A stretch of 64,000 bases of DNA, taken from Micromonospora echinofusca (lineage in GTDB: Bacteria; Actinomycetota; Actinomycetes; Mycobacteriales; Micromonosporaceae). Shown here one piece after another: positions 9,878 through 17,797 of the stretch (positions are counted from its first letter, which is position 1; each line of letters begins with the position of its first letter). The position numbers were made by a program, and so were the translations under genes. Below the pieces are notes generated by a model. It did no database searches. It was given only the letters and a program-made list of their open reading frames with translations, and had not been told where the DNA came from. The stretch lies in NCBI RefSeq assembly GCF_900091445.1, contig NZ_LT607733.1, forward strand, positions 6,802,001 through 6,866,000, written 5' to 3'.

Positions 9878-11161
9878 TCAGGCCTTCGCGGCAGCCGGCT
9901 CGGCGGCCGGCGGGGTGGCCGGCGCGCGGCCGTCCTGGGCCGGCGTGAGCAGCCGGCGCAGGGAGAGCGCGATGAGCGATGCCACCAGGCAACCGCTGAC
10001 GACCGCCACGACCCAGATCCGGCCGTTGGCCGCACCGAGCAGCGGGCCCGCCGTGACCGGACCGATCACCCCGCTGATGCCGAAGATCATCGAGCTCATG
10101 GCGTTGTACCGGCCGCGCAGCGCGTCCGTGGCGAGCGCGTTCGTCAGCGCCGGCATCACCGGCGACAGCAGCGTCTCGCCGAAGCCGAAGATCGCCGAGC
10201 AGGCCACGACGCAGAGGGCGGCGACCAGCGCGTTGCTCGGGCCGACCACGCCCCCGGCCCCCAGGACCAGCCAGGCGAGCGCGAAGACCGCGCCCACGAC
10301 CGCCAGCCCGCCCGTCCGGCTGCGCCCCTCCATCCGCCGCAGGACCAGCAACTGGGAGAGCACGATCATCACCGTGTTGCCGGCCAGCGCCCAGGCGACC
10401 ACGCGCGGCGTCACCTCGGCCACCCGCACGGCGTACGCGGTGAAGCCGACCTCGATCTGCGCGTAGCCGCAGGTGGTGAGGACCAGGCCGAAGATGACCA
10501 GCCGCCGGAACGGACGGTCACGCAGCACGGTGAGGTAGCCGCCGGCCGACGCCCGGTCCCCGCCCGTCGCGGCGGCGAGCCGGTGGCCCACGTGCGGCAG
10601 GGTCAGCAGGATCAGCGCGGGCATCAGGTAGCTGATCGCGTCGAGCACGTAGATCGTCTGGAAGGTGACCGCGCGGGCCGTGTCGACGATCGCCCCGGAG
10701 GTCAGGCCGCCGAGGCCGATGCCGAGGTTGAGCAGGGCGAAGTTCAACCCGAAGACCCGCTGCCGCTCGTCGACGTCGGTGAGTGAGGCGAGGATCGTGT
10801 TCTGCCCGGGCCAGATGACGGAGCTGCCCATCGCGACCAGCGTCATCACCCCGAACGCCGAGGCGCTGGAGTCGACCAGCGCCAGCGACCCGGTGCCGAC
10901 CGCCTCGATCACCAGGCCCGTCAGCAGGATCCGGCGGGCGCCGAACCGGTCGATGAGCGTGCCGCCGATGGGCGACAGCGCCAGGGTCACCACGCCGTAC
11001 CAGCCGATCACCAGACCGGCGCGGGTGTCGGAGAGGCCGCGGACGTCGGTCAGGTAGATGAACAGGAACGGCAGGGTGAGGCCGCGCCCGATCGCCGACA
11101 ACAGCGTGCCGATGAGCATCCGCCGGGCTTCGGAGCGGCGGGGCAGGGCGCGACTGAGCAT
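9878..11161 (-). CDS. major facilitator superfamily transporter
   Basis: 427 aa with about 12 hydrophobic segments. The loop between helices 2 and 3 reads GGTLIDRFGARRILL, an MFS motif-A variant (GxLxDRxGxRR). The protein begins with a basic cytoplasmic stretch (MLSRALPRRSEARR) and ends in an Ala-rich tail. It belongs to the drug:proton antiporter-like branch; substrate unknown. Divergent from a small hypothetical gene at 11294, with about 130 nt between. Confidence 0.88.
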   Translation of the reverse strand: MLSRALPRRSEARRMLIGTLLSAIGRGLTLPFLFIYLTDVRGLSDTRAGLVIGWYGVVTLALSPIGGTLIDRFGARRILLTGLVIEAVGTGSLALVDSSASAFGVMTLVAMGSSVIWPGQNTILASLTDVDERQRVFGLNFALLNLGIGLGGLTSGAIVDTARAVTFQTIYVLDAISYLMPALILLTLPHVGHRLAAATGGDRASAGGYLTVLRDRPFRRLVIFGLVLTTCGYAQIEVGFTAYAVRVAEVTPRVVAWALAGNTVMIVLSQLLVLRRMEGRSRTGGLAVVGAVFALAWLVLGAGGVVGPSNALVAALCVVACSAIFGFGETLLSPVMPALTNALATDALRGRYNAMSSMIFGISGVIGPVTAGPLLGAANGRIWVVAVVSGCLVASLIALSLRRLLTPAQDGRAPATPPAAEPAAAKA

Positions 11162-11293
11162 CCCCCGATTCTGTGTGCTGGGTGTGACACAGCGCGAGGC
11201 CTTTTGGCGCCGAGTTTCCCGTTCACCCTGTGCGCGGGGTCACAGGACGGGCGTGCCGGCGGGGCGTCGTACCTCTCTGCGATCCTGGTCGCG

Positions 11294-11767
11294 ATGACCA
11301 CCACCTGGCAACACCTGCCCGCACCGGCCCGCGAGATCGCCGCCGCCACCACCGACGCGGTCGCCGCCGCCCGCGAGCGCGCCCCCGAGGCGTACGACGT
11401 CGCGGTGGCCCGGCTCGCCGCAGCCGACCGTTCCGGCCTGGTGCTCGGCGCGGTGGTCCGGCTGCTGCTGGAGGAGACCCACCCCGACGGCCTGGACGGC
11501 GACGACGTCCGTCAGGTGCTCGAAGGCTGCGTGCGCGACGCCGCGCAGTGGCAGCCCGACGTCGACCCGCACGTGGTGCTCGTCCTGCTGGCGGGCGCCC
11601 TCGGCGTCTACGACCCCGACGGCGACGAGTCGCCGCCCGACCCGCCCGCCGTGGCGCGGCACGGGCCGCTGCTCGTCGCCGACCTGCTCGCTGCCACGGG
11701 GCGGCCCCTCGACGGCTACCTGACCGCCGCGTTCACGGAGATCGCGCGCACCGAACAGCAGGACTGA
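11294..11767 (+). CDS. conserved hypothetical protein, predicted cytosolic
   Basis: 157 aa from ATG at 11294; the frame is open further upstream, but no better start is visible. It is Ala-rich and mostly helical by eye (PAREIAAATTDAVAAARERAPEAYDVAVARLAAADRSGLVLGAVVRLLLEETHPDGLDGDDVRQVLE), without Cys clusters beyond one Cys and without membrane segments. I do not recognise the family. It is followed 42 nt later by a VOC-fold protein on the same strand, so the two may be cotranscribed. Confidence 0.75.
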   Translation: MTTTWQHLPAPAREIAAATTDAVAAARERAPEAYDVAVARLAAADRSGLVLGAVVRLLLEETHPDGLDGDDVRQVLEGCVRDAAQWQPDVDPHVVLVLLAGALGVYDPDGDESPPDPPAVARHGPLLVADLLAATGRPLDGYLTAAFTEIARTEQQD

Positions 11768-11809
11768 CCGGCCCCCCGGGGGCCGGCACTCGACTGGGGA
11801 TGGTCCGAC

Positions 11810-12196
11810 ATGACCAGCAAGTTCACCGAGCTGGCGATCGACTGTGCCGACCCGCACGCTCTCGCCCGGTTCTGGTGCGCCGTCCTCGGCTACGTCGTGC
11901 AGGACGAGGACGACGAAATCGTCACGATCGGCTCCCCCGTGGTGCCGGAAGGCAGGGACCGCCCCGGCCCGGTGCCGCCGACGTTGACGTTCGCGCGGGT
12001 GCCCGAGGGCAAGACCGTCAAGAACCGGCTCCACATCGACCTCAACCCGACCGACATGGACCGGGACGAAGAGGTCCGTCGCCTGCTCGACCTCGGTGCC
12101 CGGCACGCCGACGTCGGCCAGGGCGATGAGCGTTGGGTCGTACTCGCCGACCCGGAGGGGAACGAGTTCTGCGTCCTCGCCGACCGCTGCCCCTGA
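11810..12196 (+). CDS. VOC/glyoxalase-fold protein
   Basis: 128 aa. FTELAIDCADPHALARFWCAVLGY is the usual opening of the 'glyoxalase-like' VOC family. A middle strand with NRLHIDLNP and the C-terminal WVVLADPEGNEFCVL complete the paired beta-alpha-beta-beta-beta units. Family members are often metal-dependent, but here the ligand set is not obvious. The enzymatic role is unknown; many relatives are resistance or ring-cleavage enzymes, others are only binders. It is the last ordinary gene before the accessory island. Confidence 0.85.
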   Translation: MTSKFTELAIDCADPHALARFWCAVLGYVVQDEDDEIVTIGSPVVPEGRDRPGPVPPTLTFARVPEGKTVKNRLHIDLNPTDMDRDEEVRRLLDLGARHADVGQGDERWVVLADPEGNEFCVLADRCP

Positions 12197-12251
12197 TCGG
12201 ACGCCGCGCGCCGCGCCAACCTGCTTCCGGTCGCCTACGGTCGGAAGGACG

Positions 12252-12276
12252 GTCGGAAACGAGCCAAGGCTTCTCG
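12252..12276 (+). repeat. 25-nt direct repeat, left copy, flanking the NLR operon
   Basis: GTCGGAAACGAGCCAAGGC plus six more bases, ending immediately before the NLR stop codon, matches 21 of 25 positions with 16106-16130 in the same orientation. The two copies bracket the NLR gene and its small partner (about 3.85 kb). The match was found by eye and its significance has not been computed. Confidence 0.35.
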
Positions 12277-15200
12277 TCACACCGGTTGGAAGGCCAATGG
12301 GAAAGCTGCTGTTTGCCGCGCGGCTTTGGTACCGGGCACGAAGACCATCACAGAACGGTCGCCGCCGCCGGTGACAATGCGGTGCCGGCCGTCCGGTCCG
12401 GGCAGCACCGCTACCGCCCACACCCCGTCGGTGTGGCCGGTCAGCTCGCTTGGCCGGTCGCCGGTGTCGGGGTCCCAGACTCGTACCGTGCCGTCTTCAC
12501 CGGCGGAGACGATGTGGTGTCGGCCGTCCGGGTCGGGTAGCACTGCCAACGCCGCCACCCAGCCGGTGTGGCCGGTCAGCTTGTTTGGCTGCTCGCCGGT
12601 GTCGGGGTTCCAGATTCGTACCGTGCCGTCGCGGCTGGCGGTGATGATGTGGTGTCGGTCGTTCGGTCTGGGTAGCGCTGCCACGGCCAACACCCCGTCG
12701 GTGTGGCCGATCAGTTCGGTCGGTTGGTCGCCGGTGTCGGGGTCCCAGACCCGCACCGTGCCGTCTTCACCGGCGGAGACGATGTGGTGTCGGCCGTTCG
12801 GTCTGGGTAGCGCTGCCACGGCCAACACCCCGTCGGTGTGGCCGATCAGCTCGGTTAGTTGGTCGCCGGTGTCGGGGTCCCAGACCCGCACGGTCCTATC
12901 GACGCCGGCGGAGACGATGTGGTGTCGGCCGTTCGGTCTGGGTAGCGCTGCCACGGCCAACACCCAGCCGGTGTGGCCGATCAGTTCGGTCGGTTGGTCG
13001 CCGGTGTCGGGGTTCCAGACTCGCACTGTGCCGTCGCGGCTGGCGGTGATGATGCGGTGCTGGTCGTGCGGGCCGGGCAGCACCGCTACTGCCGCCACCG
13101 AGCCGGTGTGGCCGGTCAGCTTGGTTGGTTGGTTGCTGGTGTCGGGGTTCCAGATTCGTACCGTGCCGTCGCGGCTGGCGGTGATGATGTGGTGTCGGTC
13201 GTTCGGTCTGGGTAGCGCTGCCACGGCCAACACCCCCTCGGTGTGGCCGATCAGTTCGGTCGGTTGGTCGCTGGTGTCGGGGTTCCAGATTCGTACCGTG
13301 CCGTCGCGGCTGGCGGTGATGATGCGGTGTCGGTCGTGTGGGTCGGGCAGCACTGCCACCGCCGACGCACCGTAGGTGTGGCCGGTCAGTTCGGTCAGCT
13401 GGTCGCCGGTGTCGGCGTCCCAGACCCGCACGGTCCCGTCGACGCCAGCGGAGACGATGTGGTGTCGGCCGTCCGGGGTGGGCAGCACTGCCACCGCCGA
13501 CGCACCGTAGGTGTGGCCGGTCAGTTCGGTCAGCTGGTCGCCGGTGTCGGCGTCCCAGACCCGCACGGTCCCGTCGACGCCGGCGGAGACGATGTGGTGT
13601 CGGCCGTCCGGGGTGGGCAGCACTGCCACCGCCGCTACCCCGTCGCTGTGCCCGGTGAGGGTGCGGTGAGTGGTTCCGGACCAAAGGGCGGCTTGCACAT
13701 GCCAGGGCCAGGCAGGGTGGTCGACGATGAGTGTGTCAGCCAAGTTGATCGATCGGGTCTTGCGGGCCCAGATGTGTAGCCACCAGGCCCGTTGCGGTTT
13801 AGGCCAGCCGGTCCAGTCGCTGGTGGCGGCGCTCTCCGCAGCCGCGGCTGCGGTGACGGCGTCCCGTGTGGTCAGTGCGTGTCGGTGCGACAAGATCTGG
13901 CCTGGCGGGCAGGACAGCAGGAATCCAGGATCGGATATGAACTCGTCGAGCATCTCGGCGGCGGCAGCGTGTGCGGGCAGCTGCAGTCGGGTGTAGTCAT
14001 CGATAGCGGACCAGTCGCGCCGGCCGGTGGCCGGGCTGGTGGGCGGCACCAGCCAGGTCGTGATCGCGCGGTGTGCGGTGTGCCAGGCAGCGTGCAACTG
14101 GTTGGTCAGCCCGGCATCAACGGGTTCCTCGCCGCTGGGAGGGGCGGTAGTGAACAGGTCGCGCAGGCTCTGGTGGCGAACCTGGTACTGGCGGCGGCGG
14201 TCCGGCCCGGTGGTCACGTCGAGGTATGCGCGGGCAGGCCCCTCCAGCCATGTTGCCAGTTCGCCGGCAGCGTCCGGGCTGTTGAGCACCGTAGCGAGGT
14301 CGGCGCTACCGATCGCGCGGCCGAGGGCGGCGAGCACAGCAAGAGCAGGCAAGTGCAGCCTGCGCCAATCGGGATGCGCGGCCCACCGGTGCTGGATCTG
14401 CAGTTCGTAGTAGCCGCGCAACCCGTCAGGCAAAGAGGCAACGTCATTCGGTGGACGCAGAGCAGCGCGGATCTCGTCCAGCACGTACCGCAGGTATATC
14501 CACACCCCGCGGCACCGATCCAGCAATGTCGCGACGAACGCCGGCGTGCTGACCTGATGCTCTACCAGCGCCCGGGTCAGCGCCAGGTCCGGGTTAGGGC
14601 CGGTGGTCGCGGCGTGCATGTAGGCGGCCATGTCGGCCAGGTTGTCGGCGCCCTCCACCTCGATTTGCGACCAGCCGACCCGCAACGGATCGCGCAACGC
14701 GACCAGTGGCAGACCATACCGACTGGTCGCCACGATGTACGCCCCGGCTGGCAGGGCGTCCGGGGTCGGCAGGCCGAGCGGTACCCCGGTACCCATGCCC
14801 GGCGAATCCGGCTCGGCCTCGTCCAACCCGTCAACGACCAGCACAAGTGGCCGGCGCTCGACCACGGGGAAGCGCTCGTCACGGGCCGCCACCGCCGCCC
14901 GGATGACCTTGGCCAGCCAGTCCGGCCGCTGCGCCGCCGCCGGAAACACGCCCCCCGGAGTGAACCGCTCCGTCAGATCCCACGCGCCAATCAACTGCGC
15001 CGCCAGACTCTTGCGCGCCTCAACCGGGTTACGGGCCCCGCCATCCAGACGGGTGAAGTGGTAGGCACACGGACGCGTCCACACCAGACGAGCCGCCAGC
15101 GCACTCTTGCCCACCCCCGCCTCGCCCCGCACTACCACGTACCCCTGTTCGGTGGCCGCGATCCGCTCGTCGATCCGGGCGATCAGGCCAGCGCGGCCCT

Positions 15201-15375
15201 GAAAGCGGGCGAGATCCAGCTGCTCGTACAGTGGCGCGGGATCGAAGGTCGCGTCCTGGAGACGATCGGACTGACCTACCGTGAATTGCATGTACGTCGG
15301 TCCGGTGTGCACCGTCCCGGTGAGGTCCCGGCCCGCAACCACCGCGCCCGGGGCCAGCTGCCATCTGGTACCCAC
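12277..15375 (-). CDS. NACHT-WD40 NLR-type receptor with N-terminal amyloid-like motif
   Basis: 1032 aa from GTG at 15375. Order: residues 8-25 carry APGAVVAGRDLTGTVHTG, a motif shared with the upstream gene; residues ~50-400 form a NACHT/STAND ATPase with Walker A GEAGVGKS (84-91) and Walker B LVLVVDGLDEAE (about 177-188); then a helical linker; residues 573-1032 are ten WD40 repeats of 45 aa. STAND ATPases are ligand-triggered switches: the repeat domain senses, ATP drives oligomerisation, and the N-terminus recruits an effector. The start lies 3 nt after the stop of the small membrane-protein gene, so they are translationally coupled. GC content and codon choice are a little lower than neighbours, fitting an accessory origin. 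Confidence 0.9.
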   Translation of the reverse strand: MGTRWQLAPGAVVAGRDLTGTVHTGPTYMQFTVGQSDRLQDATFDPAPLYEQLDLARFQGRAGLIARIDERIAATEQGYVVVRGEAGVGKSALAARLVWTRPCAYHFTRLDGGARNPVEARKSLAAQLIGAWDLTERFTPGGVFPAAAQRPDWLAKVIRAAVAARDERFPVVERRPLVLVVDGLDEAEPDSPGMGTGVPLGLPTPDALPAGAYIVATSRYGLPLVALRDPLRVGWSQIEVEGADNLADMAAYMHAATTGPNPDLALTRALVEHQVSTPAFVATLLDRCRGVWIYLRYVLDEIRAALRPPNDVASLPDGLRGYYELQIQHRWAAHPDWRRLHLPALAVLAALGRAIGSADLATVLNSPDAAGELATWLEGPARAYLDVTTGPDRRRQYQVRHQSLRDLFTTAPPSGEEPVDAGLTNQLHAAWHTAHRAITTWLVPPTSPATGRRDWSAIDDYTRLQLPAHAAAAEMLDEFISDPGFLLSCPPGQILSHRHALTTRDAVTAAAAAESAATSDWTGWPKPQRAWWLHIWARKTRSINLADTLIVDHPAWPWHVQAALWSGTTHRTLTGHSDGVAAVAVLPTPDGRHHIVSAGVDGTVRVWDADTGDQLTELTGHTYGASAVAVLPTPDGRHHIVSAGVDGTVRVWDADTGDQLTELTGHTYGASAVAVLPDPHDRHRIITASRDGTVRIWNPDTSDQPTELIGHTEGVLAVAALPRPNDRHHIITASRDGTVRIWNPDTSNQPTKLTGHTGSVAAVAVLPGPHDQHRIITASRDGTVRVWNPDTGDQPTELIGHTGWVLAVAALPRPNGRHHIVSAGVDRTVRVWDPDTGDQLTELIGHTDGVLAVAALPRPNGRHHIVSAGEDGTVRVWDPDTGDQPTELIGHTDGVLAVAALPRPNDRHHIITASRDGTVRIWNPDTGEQPNKLTGHTGWVAALAVLPDPDGRHHIVSAGEDGTVRVWDPDTGDRPSELTGHTDGVWAVAVLPGPDGRHRIVTGGGDRSVMVFVPGTKAARQTAAFPLAFQPV
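12310..13659 (-). repeat. ten near-identical 135-bp WD40 repeats
   Basis: The WD40 part of the receptor consists of ten in-frame 135-bp units. Most of each unit is nearly constant (e.g. DGTVRVWDxDTGDQ), while change is focused on a few residues after GH[TS]: DGV, YGA, EGV, GSV, GWV. The last unit is degenerate. High DNA identity between units implies recent duplication or gene conversion, which allows units to be shuffled. Confidence 0.85.
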
Positions 15376-15378
15376 CCG

Positions 15379-15762
15379 CTACCGACCCGATCCCTGCCGA
15401 CTGCTGCCGGTGGTATCGATGTTCGCCTTCTCGGCGATGTCCCGACCCGCCACCACCGCGCCCGGGCCGACTCCGGTCTCCCGCATCGGCGAACCACTAC
15501 CAGCTGCCACAGACCCATCGGTTCGGACCTGGCCACTGATGTCCCGACCCGCCACCACCGCACCAGGACCGACCGGCCGGTGCGTCCCCGACGCGTTTGC
15601 GGCCAGCCAACCCGCTACCACCGCCCCGAACAACGTGAATACCCCGGCTGCGGCCCACCACTGCCAACCGCTCTGCAGCTTGTTGATCACCGCGCTGTTC
15701 GCGGCAGCCACCACCACCCCGACACCCGCAGCCCAGACAACTCGCCGACCAGACACCAGCAC
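15379..15762 (-). CDS. small two-helix membrane protein with two amyloid-like motifs (candidate NLR effector)
   Basis: 127 aa from GTG at 15762 (another GTG two codons on). Residues ~8-26 and ~33-55 are hydrophobic, separated by NKLQSG, so it should sit in the membrane as a hairpin. After a spacer come two copies of one motif: residues 65-83 GPGAVVAGRDISGQVRTDG and residues 99-117 GPGAVVAGRDIAEKANIDT. The adjacent NACHT-WD40 protein has a single copy at its N-terminus. A membrane-active domain followed by two repeats, next to a receptor with one repeat, is the layout of fungal HET-S and NWD2. By analogy the receptor could template assembly of this protein into a membrane-damaging form. That function is inference; the shared motif is directly visible. 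Confidence 0.8.
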   Translation of the reverse strand: MLVSGRRVVWAAGVGVVVAAANSAVINKLQSGWQWWAAAGVFTLFGAVVAGWLAANASGTHRPVGPGAVVAGRDISGQVRTDGSVAAGSGSPMRETGVGPGAVVAGRDIAEKANIDTTGSSRQGSGR

Positions 15763-16159
15763 ACCCCTCGATTACCCAAAGCATCAGAGCAGGAACAGAG
15801 AGTGGAGCCTAGCCGGGCCCGGCGCCGAGTTGCGTCCACTGGATTGGTGTACGACTTGCCCGTGATGGGCGTGTTGCGTAGGTAGGAGTCGTCCCACCGC
15901 GCGCCCCTTCGAGGCGGTGACGCCCAGTGAAGGAGCGGGATACGCGGTGGGTCGGGCCACCCGACGATCCAACCCGCCATTCTCGCCGTCTGTAGCCGAT
16001 CCACACTGTGGAGCGGCCCCGTTCTGGACGCACCCGACTCTGGCTGGATCGCAGGGCGCTCGCGTCGTTTGCTGCCTTCTCGCTGCCTCCGGGAGGGCAG
16101 TGATCGTCGGAAACGGGTCAAGGCCCCTCGCTGGAGAGGCTTGACCTGCTCTTACCTCT
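15763..16159. other. non-coding spacer upstream of NLR operon
   Basis: About 400 nt without a gene I can support. It should hold the minus-strand promoter of the two-gene NLR operon; TAATCG at about 15772 is a possible -10, with no clear -35. The right end carries the second 25-nt direct repeat (16106-16130) and runs into the degenerate att copy. Open frames here have no recognisable protein character and look like chance frames. Confidence 0.5.
16106..16130 (+). repeat. 25-nt direct repeat, right copy
   Basis: Matches 12252-12276 at 21 of 25 positions in the same orientation. It sits 30 nt left of the degenerate tRNA-derived att copy. Confidence 0.35.
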
Positions 16160-16208
16160 GGTCGGGGTGGCCGCATTCGAACCGACGACAGACCTCTTCG
16201 TCCCGAAC
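16160..16208 (-). repeat. degenerate att-site copy of tRNA-Pro 3' half
   Basis: This 49-nt stretch repeats the anticodon-loop-to-3'-end part of the tRNA-Pro gene at 18121-18165. All 45 tRNA-derived positions match except one G-to-C, with a 4-nt insertion (AGAC). The two copies are direct repeats 1.96 kb apart, the pattern left by site-specific integration into a tRNA 3' end. It cannot form a tRNA itself. Confidence 0.8.
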
Positions 16209-16401
16209 TCCCGGCGAGTGGTGCAGGTGGCCGGCGGGGGCGTGGGCCAGGTCCTGGGCGGCGTCGACGAGCTGGGCGGCCAGGTAGAGGGCGAGGCGTT
16301 GTCGTACTCCGCTCGTAGCTCCTGCCTCGGGTCTGGCAGGGCCAGTCGGCACCGCATCCGCCGCACGTCCAAGCCGGTGTCACCGGGAGGTGTGTCGTCA
16401 T
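16160..16401 (-). pseudogene. decayed small gene (MTTHLPVTPAWTCGGCGADWPC... family)
   Basis: ATG at 16401 overlaps the stop of the 89-aa gene (ATGA) and reads MTTHLPVTPAWTCGGCGADWPCQTR. The coding sense then jumps frame to RQELRAEYDN, and jumps again to ALYLAAQLVDAAQDLAHAPAGHLH before running into the att copy. A continuous relative would read ...CPxxRxELxAEYDxAxxALxLYLAxxxxDAAxDLxxAPAGxLH, a family I recall from actinobacterial mobile regions, sometimes mislabelled flavin reductase. At least two frameshifts mean it is broken. Function unknown; it was the second gene of a pair facing away from gntR. Confidence 0.65.
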
Positions 16402-16667
16402 CGCGGCGCGTCCTGGCTCGGCCAGTGGCCGCGGTTGATCGGGATGGGATGACGGCTTCGGCAGGGCAGGTCGCTTCCGTAGCGGCAGATGCGCCGCCAG
16501 TCCTGCCATGACCAGACGGGTCGGTGCCGGCGGGCGAGGGTCAGCGCCGCCGCCAGGACGTACTCGTCGTAGGACACGCGTCGCCGGCTGTTGTTCTGCC
16601 TCTGGTGGTAGCCGGTGTACCGCACGGAACCTGCGGTCGAACCAGTTGCATCGTCCGGTCTGGTCAT
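16398..16667 (-). CDS. conserved small protein of actinobacterial mobile regions
   Basis: 89 aa; ATG at 16667 with GGGAGG 6 nt upstream. The product begins MTRPDDATGSTAGSVRYTGYHQRQNNSRRR and continues SYDEYVLAAALTLARRHRPVWSWQDWRRICRYGSDLPCRSRHPIPINRGHWPS. Two Cys (CRYGSDLPC) and conserved Trp/Arg suggest a small folded domain, maybe nucleic-acid or metal binding, but the family function is unknown to me. It faces away from the gntR gene 206 nt to the right, so the two probably share an operator, and it overlaps the decayed gene downstream by ATGA. Confidence 0.75.
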   Translation of the reverse strand: MTRPDDATGSTAGSVRYTGYHQRQNNSRRRVSYDEYVLAAALTLARRHRPVWSWQDWRRICRYGSDLPCRSRHPIPINRGHWPSQDAPR

Positions 16668-16873
16668 CTCGCCTCCCGCCGACGCTGGGCACCCGGTCAG
16701 CCGTGTCCGGAGACAGGGCACCCACGGCAGGGCGACCGGCCGCCAAGCTGGGTGGCCCCACCAGCAACTTAGGACGCAATGTGCGCAGGGTAAACAGCTA
16801 CGACACATAGCGTTGTAAGTCGAGCGTTCGGTGTGGTCTGCTTGCACCAGCCGCCAAGCTGGGAGCACCACCT

Positions 16874-17098
16874 ATGTCTGAAGCTGCCTACCTACAGGTC
16901 GCCCGAGATATTCGCGAGCAGGTCAGCTCCGGCCAGTTGAAGCCGGGCGACAAGCTGCCCTCGTTTGCCGCCCTCTGCGAGCACTACGAAGCCAGCAACA
17001 CCGTGATCCGTGCTGCCATGCTGCTGCTCAAGGCCGAGGGCCTGATTGACGGCCGGCAGGGCAAGGGCGTCTACGTCGCCAACCCGCTTCCCCGGTGA
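16874..17098 (+). CDS. GntR-family regulator, DNA-binding domain only
   Basis: 74 aa. The winged-helix of the GntR family is complete: YLQVARDIREQVSSGQLKPGDKLPSFAALCEHYEASNTVIRAAMLLLKAEGLIDGRQGKGVYV. There is no effector-binding C-terminal domain. Such short GntR proteins occur in actinobacterial integrative elements (compare KorSA of pSAM2), where they repress transfer and excision genes. Here most of the rest of the element is gone. It probably controls itself and the divergent 89-aa gene. Confidence 0.9.
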   Translation: MSEAAYLQVARDIREQVSSGQLKPGDKLPSFAALCEHYEASNTVIRAAMLLLKAEGLIDGRQGKGVYVANPLPR

Positions 17099-17242
17099 GC
17101 CGGGGTCACCCTCGAGGCGCGACGCCTCGTTCATAAGTTTTGAGCGCTCCGTCCGGCAACGTCTGTCCGCGTACGCGACCTCGGGCGGAGGTGCACGCTC
17201 GACCGCTGGCGACTGTCCTCGTCCCGGCTGGTTGCTGTCACC

Positions 17243-17260
17243 GTTGCTGTCGACAGCAAC
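17243..17260. promoter_or_regulatory. perfect 18-bp palindrome, possible operator
   Basis: GTTGCTGTCGACAGCAAC is a perfect dyad, with an extra half-site (GTTGCTGTC) 12 nt to the left and GGCAAC to the right. It lies between gntR and the convergent hypothetical gene. Candidate ligands are the neighbouring GntR protein or a lost element-encoded protein. Confidence 0.5.
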
Positions 17261-17273
17261 AGGGGCAACGTCT

Positions 17274-17603
17274 CTAGTGGTGGTGCGCGGTCGACGCATG
17301 CTGCCCTAGGAACTCTCGGAAGAGCCGGCAAAGGTTCGAGACGGCGCGCTCGTGGTCGTCGTCGCTGACAAGGCCATCCTCGATGGCACCCCTACCGAAG
17401 GTCTCGGCGAGCGCTAAAGACGAGAAGACGAGAGGACTGCCGGGATGGCGGGCAGACATCCACTCCTGGAACGCCGCCAGCTCACCCTGACCGCGCGCGA
17501 GGGCGAACCCCGTCAGCAGCGAGAACGCTCGCTCGTACGTCGGCCGCCCAACGTACATGCCCAGCCGGTGCTCCATATGCCACAAGAACTCTTCCCAACT
17601 CAC
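17274..17603 (-). CDS. conserved hypothetical protein (YVGRPTYERA family)
   Basis: 109 aa from GTG at 17603; the frame is open to a GTG at 17657. The text SWEEFLWHMEHRLGMYVGRPTYERAFSLLTGFALARGQGELAAFQEWMSARHPGSPLVFSSLALAETFG is protein-like and resembles small actinobacterial proteins of unknown function found near mobile genes. It is acidic and helical, with no membrane segments or catalytic signature. It lies inside the element relic between gntR and the integrase fragment. Confidence 0.65.
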   Translation of the reverse strand: MSWEEFLWHMEHRLGMYVGRPTYERAFSLLTGFALARGQGELAAFQEWMSARHPGSPLVFSSLALAETFGRGAIEDGLVSDDDHERAVSNLCRLFREFLGQHASTAHHH

Positions 17604-17797
17604 GGCCGCATTGTTTCCGACGCCGGACGCTTCGGTGTGAACGCGGGCACGAGCCACAGCTGGATGTCGCCGGAACTCGTCCTGTGGCAGCTAGCATGGA
17701 CACTGCGCTGACCGGTGCCGTCCGCCGCCAGACGGCGCTGTAGCTTTCGCTGCCTCGCGGCTGCCTCATTCCGCCTGTTACTCCTTGGCGTTGAGCT

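Noticed and set aside
12310..13659. CRISPR-like or satellite repeat
   Set aside because: The 135-bp periodicity is explained by in-frame WD40 units.
16160..16208. Second tRNA-Pro gene
   Set aside because: Only the 3' half is present, with a 4-nt insertion, and no acceptor 5' strand or D-arm.
15784..16779. A 331-codon minus-strand open frame in the island
   Set aside because: It crosses the 89-aa gene, the decayed gene and the att copy in a wrong frame and has no protein-like text beyond the short MTTHLPVTPAW stretch.
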